Shown: piece by piece, positions 22,624-31,817 of the stretch
How positions within the stretch are numbered: the first letter of the stretch is position 1
Layout: each line of letters starts with the position of its first letter
Origin: a bacterium
Lineage (GTDB): Bacteria; Myxococcota_A; UBA9160; UBA6930
Length of the DNA: 32,733 nucleotides
Reading direction: 5' to 3'
Assembly: GCA_024228115.1 (NCBI GenBank)
Contig: JAAETT010000167.1
Location: forward strand, 1-32,733
Notes under the pieces: generated by a model
The model's input: the letters and a program-made list of their open reading frames with translations, nothing else
The model's database searches: none
What the model was told of the DNA's origin: nothing
Program-made: the position numbers and the translations under genes

Positions 22624-23913
22624 TTAGTTGCCGGCTTCGGGGTCGGCGTAGATCGCCGCGTCGAGCTGGCCTTCGCCCTTGGCGACGATGCAGGTGACGG
22701 CGGCGTCGCCCGTGATGTTGACGGCAGTGCGGACCATGTCGAGGAGACGGTCGATACCGATGATCAAGCCGATGCCTTCGACGGGTAGACCGACCTGGCG
22801 GAGCACCATGGCGAGCATGACCAGGCCCACGCCGGGAACGCCGGCGGTGCCGATCGAAGCCAGGGTCGCCGTGACCACGACCATCAGGTAGCCGCCGGGG
22901 CCAATATCGATGCCGTAGGCCTGGGAAATGAAGACCGTCGCTACGCCCTGCATGATGGCCGTGCCGTCCATGTTGATCGTGGCACCGAGCGGGACCGTGA
23001 ACGAGGCGACCCGGTTGTCGACACCGAGGCGGCGCTCGGCGGTGCGGAGCGTCACCGGCAGGGTGGCGCCGGAACTCGCCGTACTGAAGGCCACGACCTG
23101 GGGCGAGCGCATCTTGCGGAAGAACATCCTGGGATCGAGCCGCCCGAGCACGGTGAGGAGTGCGGGATACACGCCGAGGCCGTGCAGGAGCAGAACACCG
23201 AGCACGACGAAGAAGTATTTGAGCAACGGCTGAAAGGCTTCGAATCCCTGCTCGGCGAAGACCTTGGCGATCAGACAGAACACGCCGATCGGTGCGATGC
23301 GCATCAGCAACCCGACCAGCCGCATGACGACGGCGTTGGCATCTTCGAAGAAGCGGAGCATGCGCGCTCCCGCCTCCCCGGCCATCGTCATGGCCAGGCC
23401 AAAGAGCACGGCGAAGACGATGATCTGGAGCATGTTGCCCTCGGCCATCGCGTGAATCGGATTGGTCGGGAAGATCTGGATCAGCGTGTCGGCGAGCGAC
23501 GGCGCGGCACGCCCCTGGAACTCCACGTCGGTCGGAAGGTCGAAGCCGGCCCCGGGCTGGATCAGGATCGCTCCGGTGATCGCGAGGGTGATCGCCACCG
23601 CGGTGGTGAAGAGGTAGAGCAGCAACGTGCGACCACCGAGCCGACCGAGGCGGGAGATGTCGTCCAAGGCCGCGGTTCCACACACCAACGAAACGAGAAC
23701 CAGCGGCACCACCAGCAGCTTCAGACTCGCAAGAAAAACGGCGCCGCCGACGTGCAACAGGCCCTGCACCACGAACTGGGAGGCGTATCCCGCATCGGAC
23801 AGGCCGAACGCATTCAAGGCCAGCCCCACCACCAGACCTGCGCCCATTCCGACCAGGATCCTGCGGGTCAGCCCACTCGCTCCGATATCATCCTGCGGCT
23901 CCGCGCTCGCCAT
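22624..23913 (-). CDS. Dicarboxylate/amino acid:cation symporter (SDF/DAACS family)
   Basis: A multi-pass inner-membrane symporter of 429 residues, similar to DctA/GltP, taking up C4-dicarboxylates or acidic amino acids with H+ or Na+. Hydrophobic segments are spread along the protein. The SDF signature FSTASSGATLPVTLRTAERR is followed by NMDGTAIMQGVATVFISQ, the transport-domain NMDGT motif. The ATG at 23911-23913 follows GAGGGGG. It is downstream of the Nudix and acyl-CoA dehydrogenase genes on the same strand with a 49-nt gap, so it may be the last gene of that transcript; palindrome copy 2 follows it. The exact substrate cannot be told. Confidence 0.92.
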   Translation of the reverse strand: MASAEPQDDIGASGLTRRILVGMGAGLVVGLALNAFGLSDAGYASQFVVQGLLHVGGAVFLASLKLLVVPLVLVSLVCGTAALDDISRLGRLGGRTLLLYLFTTAVAITLAITGAILIQPGAGFDLPTDVEFQGRAAPSLADTLIQIFPTNPIHAMAEGNMLQIIVFAVLFGLAMTMAGEAGARMLRFFEDANAVVMRLVGLLMRIAPIGVFCLIAKVFAEQGFEAFQPLLKYFFVVLGVLLLHGLGVYPALLTVLGRLDPRMFFRKMRSPQVVAFSTASSGATLPVTLRTAERRLGVDNRVASFTVPLGATINMDGTAIMQGVATVFISQAYGIDIGPGGYLMVVVTATLASIGTAGVPGVGLVMLAMVLRQVGLPVEGIGLIIGIDRLLDMVRTAVNITGDAAVTCIVAKGEGQLDAAIYADPEAGN

Positions 23914-23962
23914 GGCACCCCCTCGTGGGCTCAGGATAGGGGACGCATCGCGGCGGTCCGAG

Positions 23963-24757
23963 TCATCCGACGATCTCGGCCCGCTCCTCCCAATCCTCGG
24001 GCTTCGTGCCCCGCCGAAGCACGCGTGGCAGGATGGTGGGAATACCCCGGGGATCCACTCCCGCCTTGGCGCGAACGAGCGCCTCGGCCGAGGCGTAGCC
24101 ACACATCGCCTTCAGGTTGGCGAGCGTGGGCGAGATCATCGGCAGCTCGCCCGTCGCATTCCGGGCCAACGCATCCTCCGGCCGAATCCACTCGCTGTGG
24201 ACCGCCTCATGTCCATCGTGGATGGCCTCTTGATGCTCGGGCGCGAGCGCCACGAAGAAGCGCGTGTCGTAGCGGTTCGGACTGTCCATCGGGGTGATCC
24301 AGTGGGCGACGTAGGCCAACCGATCGGTGGCAAGCGCAAGCCCCTCCCGGGCACAGAGATCCTCGAGTGCGCCCTTCTCCCCTCCGTTCAGCCTGGCGCG
24401 ATCCGCACCCAGCCGTTTGCGGACGGCCGGGTCGCGCAACTCGAGAAGCCGCTCGTCCTCCCGCGTCGCGAGCAACAGGCCCGCCTCCTCGAAACACTCG
24501 CGAACGGCCGCCACCCAGTAGGCCAGGCCGCCGGCCGGGACGTTCAAGGTCAGGTTGGCTTCGAGGGAACCCGGCCCCCGGCACAGAGCCGTCGCGGCAG
24601 GGCCGGCGTCCGCGGCGTCCACCTTGCCGCCCGGGAAGACCCAGAGCCCGCCGAACATCCCGAAGGCCGAACGCTCCATCATGAAGGCTTCGACCCCTTC
24701 GTCCCCGTCGCGCACGAGCATCACGGTGGCCGCAGCTTTCGGAACGACTCCGCTCAT
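23963..24757 (-). CDS. Nudix hydrolase with interrupted Nudix box (NUDT19-like)
   Basis: A 264-residue Nudix-fold hydrolase. The Nudix box is split: GG at 43-44 (WVFPGGKVDAAD) and the RE-EE part at 86-91 (VRECFEEAGLLL) are about 42 residues apart, where the canonical box has 14. An insert of this sort in the box is known from NUDT19/RP2-type enzymes, some of which are CoA diphosphatases. Its ATG overlaps the upstream acyl-CoA dehydrogenase stop by ATGA (24754-24757), which would fit acyl-CoA/CoA turnover. The true substrate is not shown by sequence. No signal peptide. Confidence 0.85.
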   Translation of the reverse strand: MSGVVPKAAATVMLVRDGDEGVEAFMMERSAFGMFGGLWVFPGGKVDAADAGPAATALCRGPGSLEANLTLNVPAGGLAYWVAAVRECFEEAGLLLATREDERLLELRDPAVRKRLGADRARLNGGEKGALEDLCAREGLALATDRLAYVAHWITPMDSPNRYDTRFFVALAPEHQEAIHDGHEAVHSEWIRPEDALARNATGELPMISPTLANLKAMCGYASAEALVRAKAGVDPRGIPTILPRVLRRGTKPEDWEERAEIVG

Positions 24758-25929
24758 CGGGGGAGCTGCACCAGATTTCGCGAAATGATCATCCGCTGCA
24801 CCTGCCCCGTGCCTTCGACGATGTCCATCGCCTTGACGTCCCGGTAGAGCTTCTCGATCAAGTGGTCGCCCCGCGCGCCGACCGTGCCGATCAACTCCAT
24901 GCCGAGGGTCGTCGCCTCCTGCCCGACCTGGGCCGCCAATGCCTTCGACATCGACGCCTCCACCAGGTTGGCTTGCTCCCGGTCGGCGAGCCAGCCTGCG
25001 CGCAAGCACATCAAGCGGGCCATGCGGAGCTTCCTGGCCATCGCCTCGATCCGATCCCGCACGCGCGCGTCGCCCGTTCGCTCGTGGGCACGCGCGAACG
25101 CCAGGGCTTCGTCGAGGGCGGCGCGCCCGATCCCGACGGCGTTTGCAGCGATCACGGGCCGCCCGGCATTGAACGTGCGCATGGCCGTCTTGAATCCGGC
25201 TTTGCCCTCATGGCGCTTCTCGCCACCGAGGAGGTGGGAAGCCGGCACGCGGCAATCGTCCAGCAGGAAGGACGTGGATTCGTAGGCCTTGAGACCCATC
25301 TTCTTCTCGATCTTGAAGCCGCCCAAGCCGGGCGTGCTCCGCTCGACGAAGAAGGCGCGCTGGGCCGCCCTGCCCTTCGTCGGGTCGAGGGTGGCCTGGA
25401 CCAGGATCCAATCCGCCCGGCTGGCGTTACCGATGAAGCATTTGGCGCCGTTCAGGATCCATCCGTCGCCGTCCTTGCGCGCCTGGGTAGAGATGGCCGC
25501 GGCGTCAGAGCCCGCCCCAGGTTCGGTCATCGCGAAGCACGCCCAACGCGGTCGATCGAGTTCGAGGAAGGAACCCAGGAACTGCTCCTTCTGCGCCTCG
25601 GTGCCGAGCCCGAGCACGTTGCCCTCGGGAAGGCCAACACCGGGGTTCGCGACGCCGATCCCCCGATCCCAGTACGCCCCTTCCTCCGCCAACAAGAGGC
25701 TCTGCACCGTGGTGCGGCGCGGGCCCGGATCCCGCCGACGGCCTCTCGGTCCCAGCCAGCGGGTGCGGCCCTCACCGCGTGCGATGAAGCGGGTGAAATA
25801 GCCATGATCGGGCGGAAGCGGCGCCCCGTTGCGATCCGCTTCGAGCCCGGCTGGGCGGACCTCCTTGCGCCCGATCTCGCGCGCTCCGGCGAGCAGTTCG
25901 CGGGTCGCCTCGTCGATTCCGAAATCCAC
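24754..25929 (-). CDS. Acyl-CoA dehydrogenase (FAD-binding, catalytic type)
   Basis: A flavoenzyme of 391 residues that dehydrogenates acyl-CoA thioesters in beta-oxidation or a related pathway. Family motifs are CFAMTEPGAGSDAAAISTQA (FAD/substrate), GFKIEKKMGLKAYESTSF (middle beta domain) and VEGTGQVQRMIISRNL, which places the catalytic Glu in the expected position. The start is GTG at 25927-25929, with GGAGAGG upstream lying in the tail of the preceding gene. It is one base away from the other acyl-CoA dehydrogenase gene, and it overlaps the Nudix gene by ATGA. Substrate chain length is unknown. Confidence 0.93.
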   Translation of the reverse strand: MDFGIDEATRELLAGAREIGRKEVRPAGLEADRNGAPLPPDHGYFTRFIARGEGRTRWLGPRGRRRDPGPRRTTVQSLLLAEEGAYWDRGIGVANPGVGLPEGNVLGLGTEAQKEQFLGSFLELDRPRWACFAMTEPGAGSDAAAISTQARKDGDGWILNGAKCFIGNASRADWILVQATLDPTKGRAAQRAFFVERSTPGLGGFKIEKKMGLKAYESTSFLLDDCRVPASHLLGGEKRHEGKAGFKTAMRTFNAGRPVIAANAVGIGRAALDEALAFARAHERTGDARVRDRIEAMARKLRMARLMCLRAGWLADREQANLVEASMSKALAAQVGQEATTLGMELIGTVGARGDHLIEKLYRDVKAMDIVEGTGQVQRMIISRNLVQLPR

Positions 25930-25930
25930 C

Positions 25931-27019
25931 TCAAACCTCTCCGTGGGAAAGCAGAATCGACTCCGGCCCGGTACAGAGCAGCCGGCCCGCATCTTCTCGC
26001 GCAGCATCGAAACCGCCGTAGCCCTGGGAAAGCGTGCGGGCCTCGCGCATGAACTTCTCGACCGGATAGTCCTGCATGAAGCCGTGGCCACCGAGGATCT
26101 GCACACCACTCGGCCCGATCAGGCGCGATGCCTCGATCGTCTCTGCAAAGGCTGCGGCGGCCTCCGCTTCGGCGGGGAAGCCTGCGTCGATGCGCCACGC
26201 CGCCTCCTGAACCAGCAAGCGCGCCCCATCGAGCGCCATCTGCATGTCCGTGATCAGGAACGCCAGCGCTTGATGGTGGGCAATGGGTCTGCCAAAGGCT
26301 TCCCGCTCGAGCGCATAGGCCCGAGAGAAATCACAGGCCGCGCGAAGCACGCCAATCAGGAGCGACGCTGCATGAAGGCGGGAACGCGCGCGGGCACGCA
26401 TCACCCCGGCCGCGCTCTCGAAACGTGCCTCGATCGGCGCGCCCCGGAGCGTGAGAGCCGATGCACCCGCTGCCCGAAGGCCCGCACCACGAATCGTCTC
26501 GAGTTCGATGCCCTGCCGGACAACGAACGCCTCGTCCTCCCCGAGAAGAACCAACAGATCCACGCGATCGGCCGGAACCCACGGCACCTCGCCATCCAGC
26601 TGGTCCCCCTGACAGACGAATCGCGCATCCCGAAGGTCCACCAGAACGGCACGTTGCTGGACAGCGTCACTGCCCAGCAAGCTGCCGAGCCAGCGATCAA
26701 CCGCCTCGTCACCCCCCAGCTCCGCCAGTGGGTACAAGGCAGCGCCGATTGGATCGAGCGCCAAGGCGGCACCGGCGTCCGCAGCTGCCAGCTCTTCGTT
26801 CACCAGGACTCGCGCCAGACTGCCGAGCCCGGCGCCGCCGGCCGCTTCCGGCATTTCGAGACCGGCCAGGCCGATCTGCTCGAACGCGGCCCGCACGGAG
26901 GGGCTGACCCCCCGAGCGTGCTCCGCTTCGCGCAGGGCCGGCGTCAACGCCTCCTCCGCAAAGCTCCGTGTCGTTTCGACGAGTAGCGCCAGCTCTTCAC
27001 CCGGATCCAGATCGAACAT
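25931..27019 (-). CDS. Acyl-CoA dehydrogenase-like protein lacking the catalytic Glu region
   Basis: A 362-residue acyl-CoA dehydrogenase-family protein. The N-terminal helices are typical (FEQIGLAGLEMPEAAGGAGL) and so is the C-terminal LGGHGFMQDYPVEKFMREAR, but the segment after it (TLSQGYGGFDAARED) does not carry the EGT motif with the catalytic Glu. The TEPGAGSD-type FAD motif is also absent from the middle domain. It precedes a partner with both motifs and abuts it by one base. Paired alpha2-beta2 acyl-CoA dehydrogenases (for example mycobacterial steroid enzymes) use one catalytic and one non-catalytic chain; that would fit. The ATG at 27019 lacks a strong ribosome site. It is divergent from the VOC gene. 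Confidence 0.85.
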   Translation of the reverse strand: MFDLDPGEELALLVETTRSFAEEALTPALREAEHARGVSPSVRAAFEQIGLAGLEMPEAAGGAGLGSLARVLVNEELAAADAGAALALDPIGAALYPLAELGGDEAVDRWLGSLLGSDAVQQRAVLVDLRDARFVCQGDQLDGEVPWVPADRVDLLVLLGEDEAFVVRQGIELETIRGAGLRAAGASALTLRGAPIEARFESAAGVMRARARSRLHAASLLIGVLRAACDFSRAYALEREAFGRPIAHHQALAFLITDMQMALDGARLLVQEAAWRIDAGFPAEAEAAAAFAETIEASRLIGPSGVQILGGHGFMQDYPVEKFMREARTLSQGYGGFDAAREDAGRLLCTGPESILLSHGEV

Positions 27020-27056
27020 GGCGCAAGGGTATCGCGTTCGGCCTACGCTCGGCTGC

Positions 27057-27737
27057 ATGAAGCTCGCCAAATCGTGCGTCGATATCGCCCTGTTCACGGG
27101 CACGGCCCAGCCGATGCTCGATTTCTGGCAGGGCGAAGTCGGCCTGCCCTACGAAGAGCCGCTCGCGACCGGCGGCGGCAACCTCCAGCATCGCCACGAT
27201 CTCTGCGGCTCCGTCCTCAAGTTGAACCACGCGCGAGATGGCGTGCCCGATGCCCCGGCGGCTGGCTACCGGGAGTTGTGGATCGCCCGAAGCGGCACGA
27301 CACACCCTCGACAGCTCGCCGACCCGGATGGGAACCGGGTCGTCCTCGTCCCGCCGGGCACCGAAGGGGTCGACCAGATCGCGATCCGCATGCAGGTGCG
27401 AAGCGCCCCCTCATTCGAGCATTGGTTCGGCGATGTCCTCGGCTTCGAAGCCCTGGCCCCTGGCTGCTTCCGCTGCGGCGAAACGCTCTTCTTCTTCGAA
27501 GAGTCGCCCGACGCCACCCTCCAAACGGGCATCCGCGGCCCGGGCTACCGCTACCTCACGATCCAGGTCTGGAGCTGCGACGACGAACATCGCGGTGTGC
27601 TCGAACGCGGCGGGACCGAGGGCATGCCTCCGCGCACCCACGGCGATGTCGCACGCTTCTCGATGGTTTGCGACCCAGACGGCAACTGGGTCGAGCTCTC
27701 GCAACGGGCATCCCTCACCGGGCCGCTTCCGAAGTAG
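27057..27737 (+). CDS. VOC-superfamily (glyoxalase-like) protein, two VOC modules
   Basis: A 226-residue cytosolic protein made of two vicinal-oxygen-chelate halves. The first begins KSCVDIALFTGTAQPMLDFW and closes with ADPDGNRVVLVPPG. The second has SFEHWFGDVLGFEALAPG and ends CDPDGNWVELSQR. The repeated DPDGN-x-V/E motif marks each half. Family members include glyoxalase I, dioxygenases and resistance proteins; no metal set was resolved well enough to name a reaction. The ATG at 27057 is chosen over a frame start at 27018 that would overlap the neighbouring dehydrogenase start. It lies 37 bp from the divergent acyl-CoA dehydrogenase operon. Confidence 0.85.
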   Translation: MKLAKSCVDIALFTGTAQPMLDFWQGEVGLPYEEPLATGGGNLQHRHDLCGSVLKLNHARDGVPDAPAAGYRELWIARSGTTHPRQLADPDGNRVVLVPPGTEGVDQIAIRMQVRSAPSFEHWFGDVLGFEALAPGCFRCGETLFFFEESPDATLQTGIRGPGYRYLTIQVWSCDDEHRGVLERGGTEGMPPRTHGDVARFSMVCDPDGNWVELSQRASLTGPLPK

Positions 27738-27750
27738 CCGTACCGCCCGT

Positions 27751-28326
27751 TCAGGAAGGGCGGCGTCGGATCGGGCCGAGCATCGTACGCGGGTTCCAGA
27801 TCGCCGCCAAATTGCTTTCGCCCGGGAGCGGTTTCACTTCGGAGACGCGCGCGTAGTCCGCAGCTCGTGTTTCGGGCAGCGTCCCGAACACCCGATCCCA
27901 GAAGCGGGTCGTCACACCGTGGTAGGCCTTCGCGTTCACGAAGTGGTGGGCCAGATGGTGCTGGTGGAGGAGGCGCTGGCGAGGTGTTCTCGGCGCTCGG
28001 AAATGAATGCGCCAATGGATGTACTCGTAGCGCACGAAGCCAGCGAGCAGAGCTGCAAAGAAACAACTCCCAAAGACCAGCCCCGCCGCCAGCACGGCCA
28101 GGCCCCAGAGCAGGCCTGCGACCGGTACCCAGGCGATCGGCGACGTGAACACGGCACGCGGCTCGATATGGTGCCCACCATGCAACGGCGTCACGAACGT
28201 TCGGTAGCGATGGCTGAGGATCCCGTGCACCAGGTACTCGACGAAGCCCCAGGCGAAGAAGCCCAGGCCGGCGGCCACGGCACATCCGAAGAGGGTCACG
28301 GCGAGACCCAGATCGGGGAGGTCCAT
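27751..28326 (-). CDS. Fatty-acid hydroxylase/sterol desaturase superfamily membrane protein
   Basis: An integral membrane non-heme di-iron-type protein of 191 residues. It has about four hydrophobic segments and the histidine motifs of the superfamily: HGILSH, HGGHH, HQHHLAHHF and HGVTTRFWDRVFGT. Members hydroxylate or desaturate lipids. The ATG at 28324-28326 overlaps the end of the DUF3604 gene by 31 bp. A GTG at 28297-28299 with a GTGA overlap is an alternative start. It is co-oriented with DUF3604 and converges with the VOC gene, 13 nt away; a small hairpin (CCGCCC/GGGCGG, 27743-27763) lies at the junction. The lipid substrate is unknown. Confidence 0.85.
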   Translation of the reverse strand: MDLPDLGLAVTLFGCAVAAGLGFFAWGFVEYLVHGILSHRYRTFVTPLHGGHHIEPRAVFTSPIAWVPVAGLLWGLAVLAAGLVFGSCFFAALLAGFVRYEYIHWRIHFRAPRTPRQRLLHQHHLAHHFVNAKAYHGVTTRFWDRVFGTLPETRAADYARVSEVKPLPGESNLAAIWNPRTMLGPIRRRPS

Positions 28327-30245
28327 GCCCGCTCTTGAATCGTCTTGGGCACCCTGGGGTCGCGGCACCCGTCCGGGCGCGCGTCCTCGGGCAGCGCAAG
28401 GCATTGCCAGGTCGACCAGCGACAGCTCGGATTTTCCACGACCCGAGCGTAGTAGACCGCCGGCTGGTCTGCGTCAAAGGACGGGTCCGTCCATAATGCG
28501 CATAACGCCTCGGCGCCCGCACCCCGCGGCGTGCAGGTTTCGAGGTCCACGTCTGCATCGTTCGCCCGGCCGGCCACATCGGTGACCTGTTGATGGAAGC
28601 CTCCGTCATCGCCGACCCACCCCTTGATGATCTGGATGCGCTGAAGCAGGCCACCCGGATGCTCCGGGGTTCCGGGATCGCGCAGGGCAGAAACGGCAAA
28701 CACCGGCGCATCCGCGTGGGCGGGGCGTCGACCGAGATCCCCTCCCATCGGCACGCCCTGGGCGTATCCGATTTCTACGGCGCCCGGTCTTTCACACCAA
28801 TCGGCCGGCAGCGACCAGCTCCCGAAGAAGCGCGCGGAGATGCGCGGCCCGCTGGTCGCGAAAGCCTCCCTGCGCTTCATGGCGTCGAAGATCGCTTCGC
28901 GGGTGTTCTCCTCGGCCCAGACCGCGGCCAGGCCACCAGGGTTCCAGGTCAACCCGGGCTGCATGGCTTCGCCGGCGGTGAGGCGTTCCCGCGGCGTGGA
29001 GTTGAATTTTCCCCGGTAGGCGTACTCGGCAACGGCTCCCGGCGTTCCTCGGTGGGTATCCGTGCTACCGATGAAACCGAATTTCAACGGGTTGATGTCG
29101 ATCCTCGCCTCCTCACGCAAACCTTCGATCAATGCGTAGCGGGCATGGTCCATCCTGGAGATGCAGCCGCGGCCGGCCAGGGCGCCAGAGCCCGTCCCCT
29201 CTTCACAATCCTCGAGCTCCCTTCCCCGCATGTCCCGGGTCTTCTCGAAGCCGCAGAGTTCGTCCGTTCCGCCGAGCACCTGGAACATCCCGTTGCGGCA
29301 CTCGCTCTCGCCCTTGATCTGCATCATCTCGACGATCGGCTCGAGGCGCGCTTGCAATGCAGCGTGTTCTCTTTGTTCTTCCAGTGGAAGATCGAGATAG
29401 GCAATCGACAGGGACTGGCCATTCGAGAGGTTCGGGTTGTGGGGGATGGCGATGGCATCACAACCACTTCCCGTTTCGAGACAGAGATCCCGCAGTTTTC
29501 GCCGAAGTTCGGGCTCCGTGGGTGTATCGAGCCAGGAGAACGGAATCTCCGGCGCCACCTCACTGCGCAGGATCACATTGCGATGGATCTTGGTGGAATC
29601 GGGCGATCGGCTGTATTCCCAAGCGTGAAAGCTGGTGAAGGTGCAAGCGCTGCTGCGGTCGTAGTGACGCTCCGCCGCGGCCCGGAGCTGGCCCCAGACC
29701 AACGCCAGGGTCCGGCGACAACGTCCTCGATCCCTCCCGCATACCTCGGACGAACGACCGGAGAGGCCCACCAATCCAGAGATGCTGGCCGGTAGGCCCT
29801 TCAGCCGAAGCAATCGAGAGAGCCAGCTGCGCTTCTCGCCTCGAAAGATCTGGCACGACGCGCTTGCATACACCTCCGGTGAGAGCTTTGGACGCGCACA
29901 GAGTGCGACCTCGGAAAGCCATTCCGCATGATCGGTGACCGCTGCAAAATCGAGGGGGCGATCGATCCGACCCGCCGGAATCTGCATGCCCCGGGCGAAC
30001 CTGTACGCCTGGTCGGGTGTCGTCAACGTGCCGCGCACGCGCGCGTCCATTGAAAAGGCGGTGTGAACATGAAGATCGCCGTACAAAGGCCGGCGTAGGG
30101 AATCCCGTTGCGCGCATGCCTCACGAGCGGATGCTTCGACCGGCCTGGCAGGGCCCGGCGGGGGCGCCCACTCCTCGGTCGGCAGGTCGAGACCGCACGA
30201 GACGAGCAGCAAGAACACGGCAAAGGCCGGGAAACGGGCAATCAT
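28296..30245 (-). CDS. DUF3604-family lipoprotein (PHP-like metal-dependent)
   Basis: An exported lipoprotein of 649 residues. The N-terminus is MIARFPAFAVFLLLVSCGLD, with a lipobox (LVSC). The DUF3604 domain begins with the metal-binding GDLHVHTAFSMDA, then VTDHAEWLSE, SFHAWEYSRS, IPHNPNLSNGQSL and FIGSTDTHRGTPG, a set of His/Asp motifs like those of PHP phosphoesterases. Function of the family is not established. The ATG at 30243-30245 is preceded by GGGAG; the longer open frame upstream overlaps the divergent synthetase gene and is not used. It is divergent from the acyl-CoA synthetase (53 bp) and followed by an overlapping membrane hydroxylase gene. Confidence 0.92.
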   Translation of the reverse strand: MIARFPAFAVFLLLVSCGLDLPTEEWAPPPGPARPVEASAREACAQRDSLRRPLYGDLHVHTAFSMDARVRGTLTTPDQAYRFARGMQIPAGRIDRPLDFAAVTDHAEWLSEVALCARPKLSPEVYASASCQIFRGEKRSWLSRLLRLKGLPASISGLVGLSGRSSEVCGRDRGRCRRTLALVWGQLRAAAERHYDRSSACTFTSFHAWEYSRSPDSTKIHRNVILRSEVAPEIPFSWLDTPTEPELRRKLRDLCLETGSGCDAIAIPHNPNLSNGQSLSIAYLDLPLEEQREHAALQARLEPIVEMMQIKGESECRNGMFQVLGGTDELCGFEKTRDMRGRELEDCEEGTGSGALAGRGCISRMDHARYALIEGLREEARIDINPLKFGFIGSTDTHRGTPGAVAEYAYRGKFNSTPRERLTAGEAMQPGLTWNPGGLAAVWAEENTREAIFDAMKRREAFATSGPRISARFFGSWSLPADWCERPGAVEIGYAQGVPMGGDLGRRPAHADAPVFAVSALRDPGTPEHPGGLLQRIQIIKGWVGDDGGFHQQVTDVAGRANDADVDLETCTPRGAGAEALCALWTDPSFDADQPAVYYARVVENPSCRWSTWQCLALPEDARPDGCRDPRVPKTIQERAWTSPIWVSP

Positions 30246-30298
30246 CGAGAACTCCCGCGGGACGGATAGCACCGCTGCGGTGGCTAGACTGCCCCCCG

Positions 30299-31774
30299 AT
30301 GGGCAACCTCTACGATCTCCTCCGCAGCCGCTTCGAGGGCGATTCGGAACGGCCCTTCCTCGCCGTACCCGGAGCCGAGCCGCGAAGCTATGCCGCTCTC
30401 GATTCCCGATCCTCTGCGTTTGCCGGCGCATTGATCGAATCCGGCTTGGAACCCGGCGACCGGGTCGTCGTGCAGGTCGACAAATGCCCGGATGCGGTCG
30501 CACTCTACCTGGCATGCCTGCGCGTTGGCGCCGTGTACGTCCCCCTGAACGTGGCCTACACCCCCGAAGAGGTTCGGTACTACCTGGCAGACGCCACACC
30601 TCGCGTCGTCGTCACGGCCCCCGGAAGCGAACCCGAACTGGATGCCTGGCTGACCCTCGATACGGAAGGCCACGGCAGCTTGCCCGAGTTGGCGGCGGGC
30701 CGATCCCACACCGGGGTCCTTCCGCGCGATTCGAACGACATCGCCGCGATGCTCTACACCTCCGGCACCACCGGACGACCCAAGGGCGCCCTGCTCACCC
30801 ACGGTAACCTGGCATCGAACGCGCTCAGCTTGAATTCGCTGTGGGGCTTCGGCTCGAAGGACGTTCTGCTTCACGCCCTGCCTGTCTTTCATGTCCACGG
30901 CCTCTTCGTCGCCCTGCACTGCGCGATGCTTTCGGCGGCCCGGGTCCTCTTCCTGCCTCGCTTCGACCCGGGCGCCATTCGCCGTGGGATGCGCGAAGCC
31001 ACCGTGATGATGGGTGTGCCAACCTTCTACAGCCGGCTGTTGGCCGATCCCGATTTCGGCCGTGCCGATTGCGCCAACATGCGCTTGTTCATCTCGGGCT
31101 CGGCGCCACTCTCGGAAACCGTCTTCCGTGCCTTCACCGAACGCACGGGCCATACGATCCTCGAGCGCTACGGCATGACCGAGGCCGGCATGATCACATC
31201 GAACCCGTTGGAGGGAGATCGAAAGCCCGGCACGGTGGGCTTCGCATTGCCGGAGGTCGACGTGCGGGTGGTCGACGAAGCGGGCGGCACACTTGGGCCG
31301 GGCGACGTGGGTGCGGTAGAAGCCCGTGGCCCCAACCTGTTCGCCGGCTACTGGCAGATGGAAGACAAGACACGGGAGGCCTTCCGCGCCGATGGTTGGT
31401 TTCGCACAGGAGATGTCGGCAGTCTCGACGCCGAGGGCCGCTTGCAGTTGGCGGGCCGCGCCAGCGACATGATCATCTCGGGCGGCCTCAACATCTATCC
31501 GAAAGAGATCGAGCTCTGTCTCGACGAAGCCCCGGGGATCGGCGAATCCGCCGTCGTAGGCTTGCCCGATTCGGACTTCGGCGAGCAGGTCGCCGCGTTC
31601 GTGGTTCCTCTCCCCGGCATCACTCTCGAAGGGGCCGATGTCTACCGGGCTGTCGAAGGCCGCCTGGCGCGCTTCAAGCATCCGAAGCAGGTCTTCATCG
31701 TCGACTCGCTGCCGCGCAATGCCATGGGCAAGGTGCAGAAAGCGGCTCTGCGCAAGACCCACGGCGGCGCCTGA
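30299..31774 (+). CDS. Acyl-CoA synthetase, AMP-forming (malonyl-CoA synthetase MatB-like)
   Basis: An ANL-superfamily ligase of 491 residues that adenylates a carboxylate and forms its CoA thioester. The P-loop-like motif is LYTSGTTGRPKGALLTHGN. Later motifs are ERYGMTEAGM, GWFRTGDVGS and, near the end, the catalytic lysine region MGKVQKAALRK. LPVFHVHGLFVALHC is the segment typical of malonyl/methylmalonyl-CoA synthetases. The ATG at 30299 is selected; the longer frame (from 30017) overlaps the divergent lipoprotein gene. It is followed by a rhodanese gene 43 nt downstream on the same strand. MatB activity is inferred from motif resemblance only. Confidence 0.9.
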   Translation: MGNLYDLLRSRFEGDSERPFLAVPGAEPRSYAALDSRSSAFAGALIESGLEPGDRVVVQVDKCPDAVALYLACLRVGAVYVPLNVAYTPEEVRYYLADATPRVVVTAPGSEPELDAWLTLDTEGHGSLPELAAGRSHTGVLPRDSNDIAAMLYTSGTTGRPKGALLTHGNLASNALSLNSLWGFGSKDVLLHALPVFHVHGLFVALHCAMLSAARVLFLPRFDPGAIRRGMREATVMMGVPTFYSRLLADPDFGRADCANMRLFISGSAPLSETVFRAFTERTGHTILERYGMTEAGMITSNPLEGDRKPGTVGFALPEVDVRVVDEAGGTLGPGDVGAVEARGPNLFAGYWQMEDKTREAFRADGWFRTGDVGSLDAEGRLQLAGRASDMIISGGLNIYPKEIELCLDEAPGIGESAVVGLPDSDFGEQVAAFVVPLPGITLEGADVYRAVEGRLARFKHPKQVFIVDSLPRNAMGKVQKAALRKTHGGA

Positions 31775-31817
31775 TCGAGCTATCGTCTCGGGACCAGGCC
31801 GTGCCGGGGGAGAGACG

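Noticed and set aside
28590-29795. 401-residue plus-strand frame opposite DUF3604
   Set aside because: Shadow; DUF3604 metal motifs lie on the minus strand.
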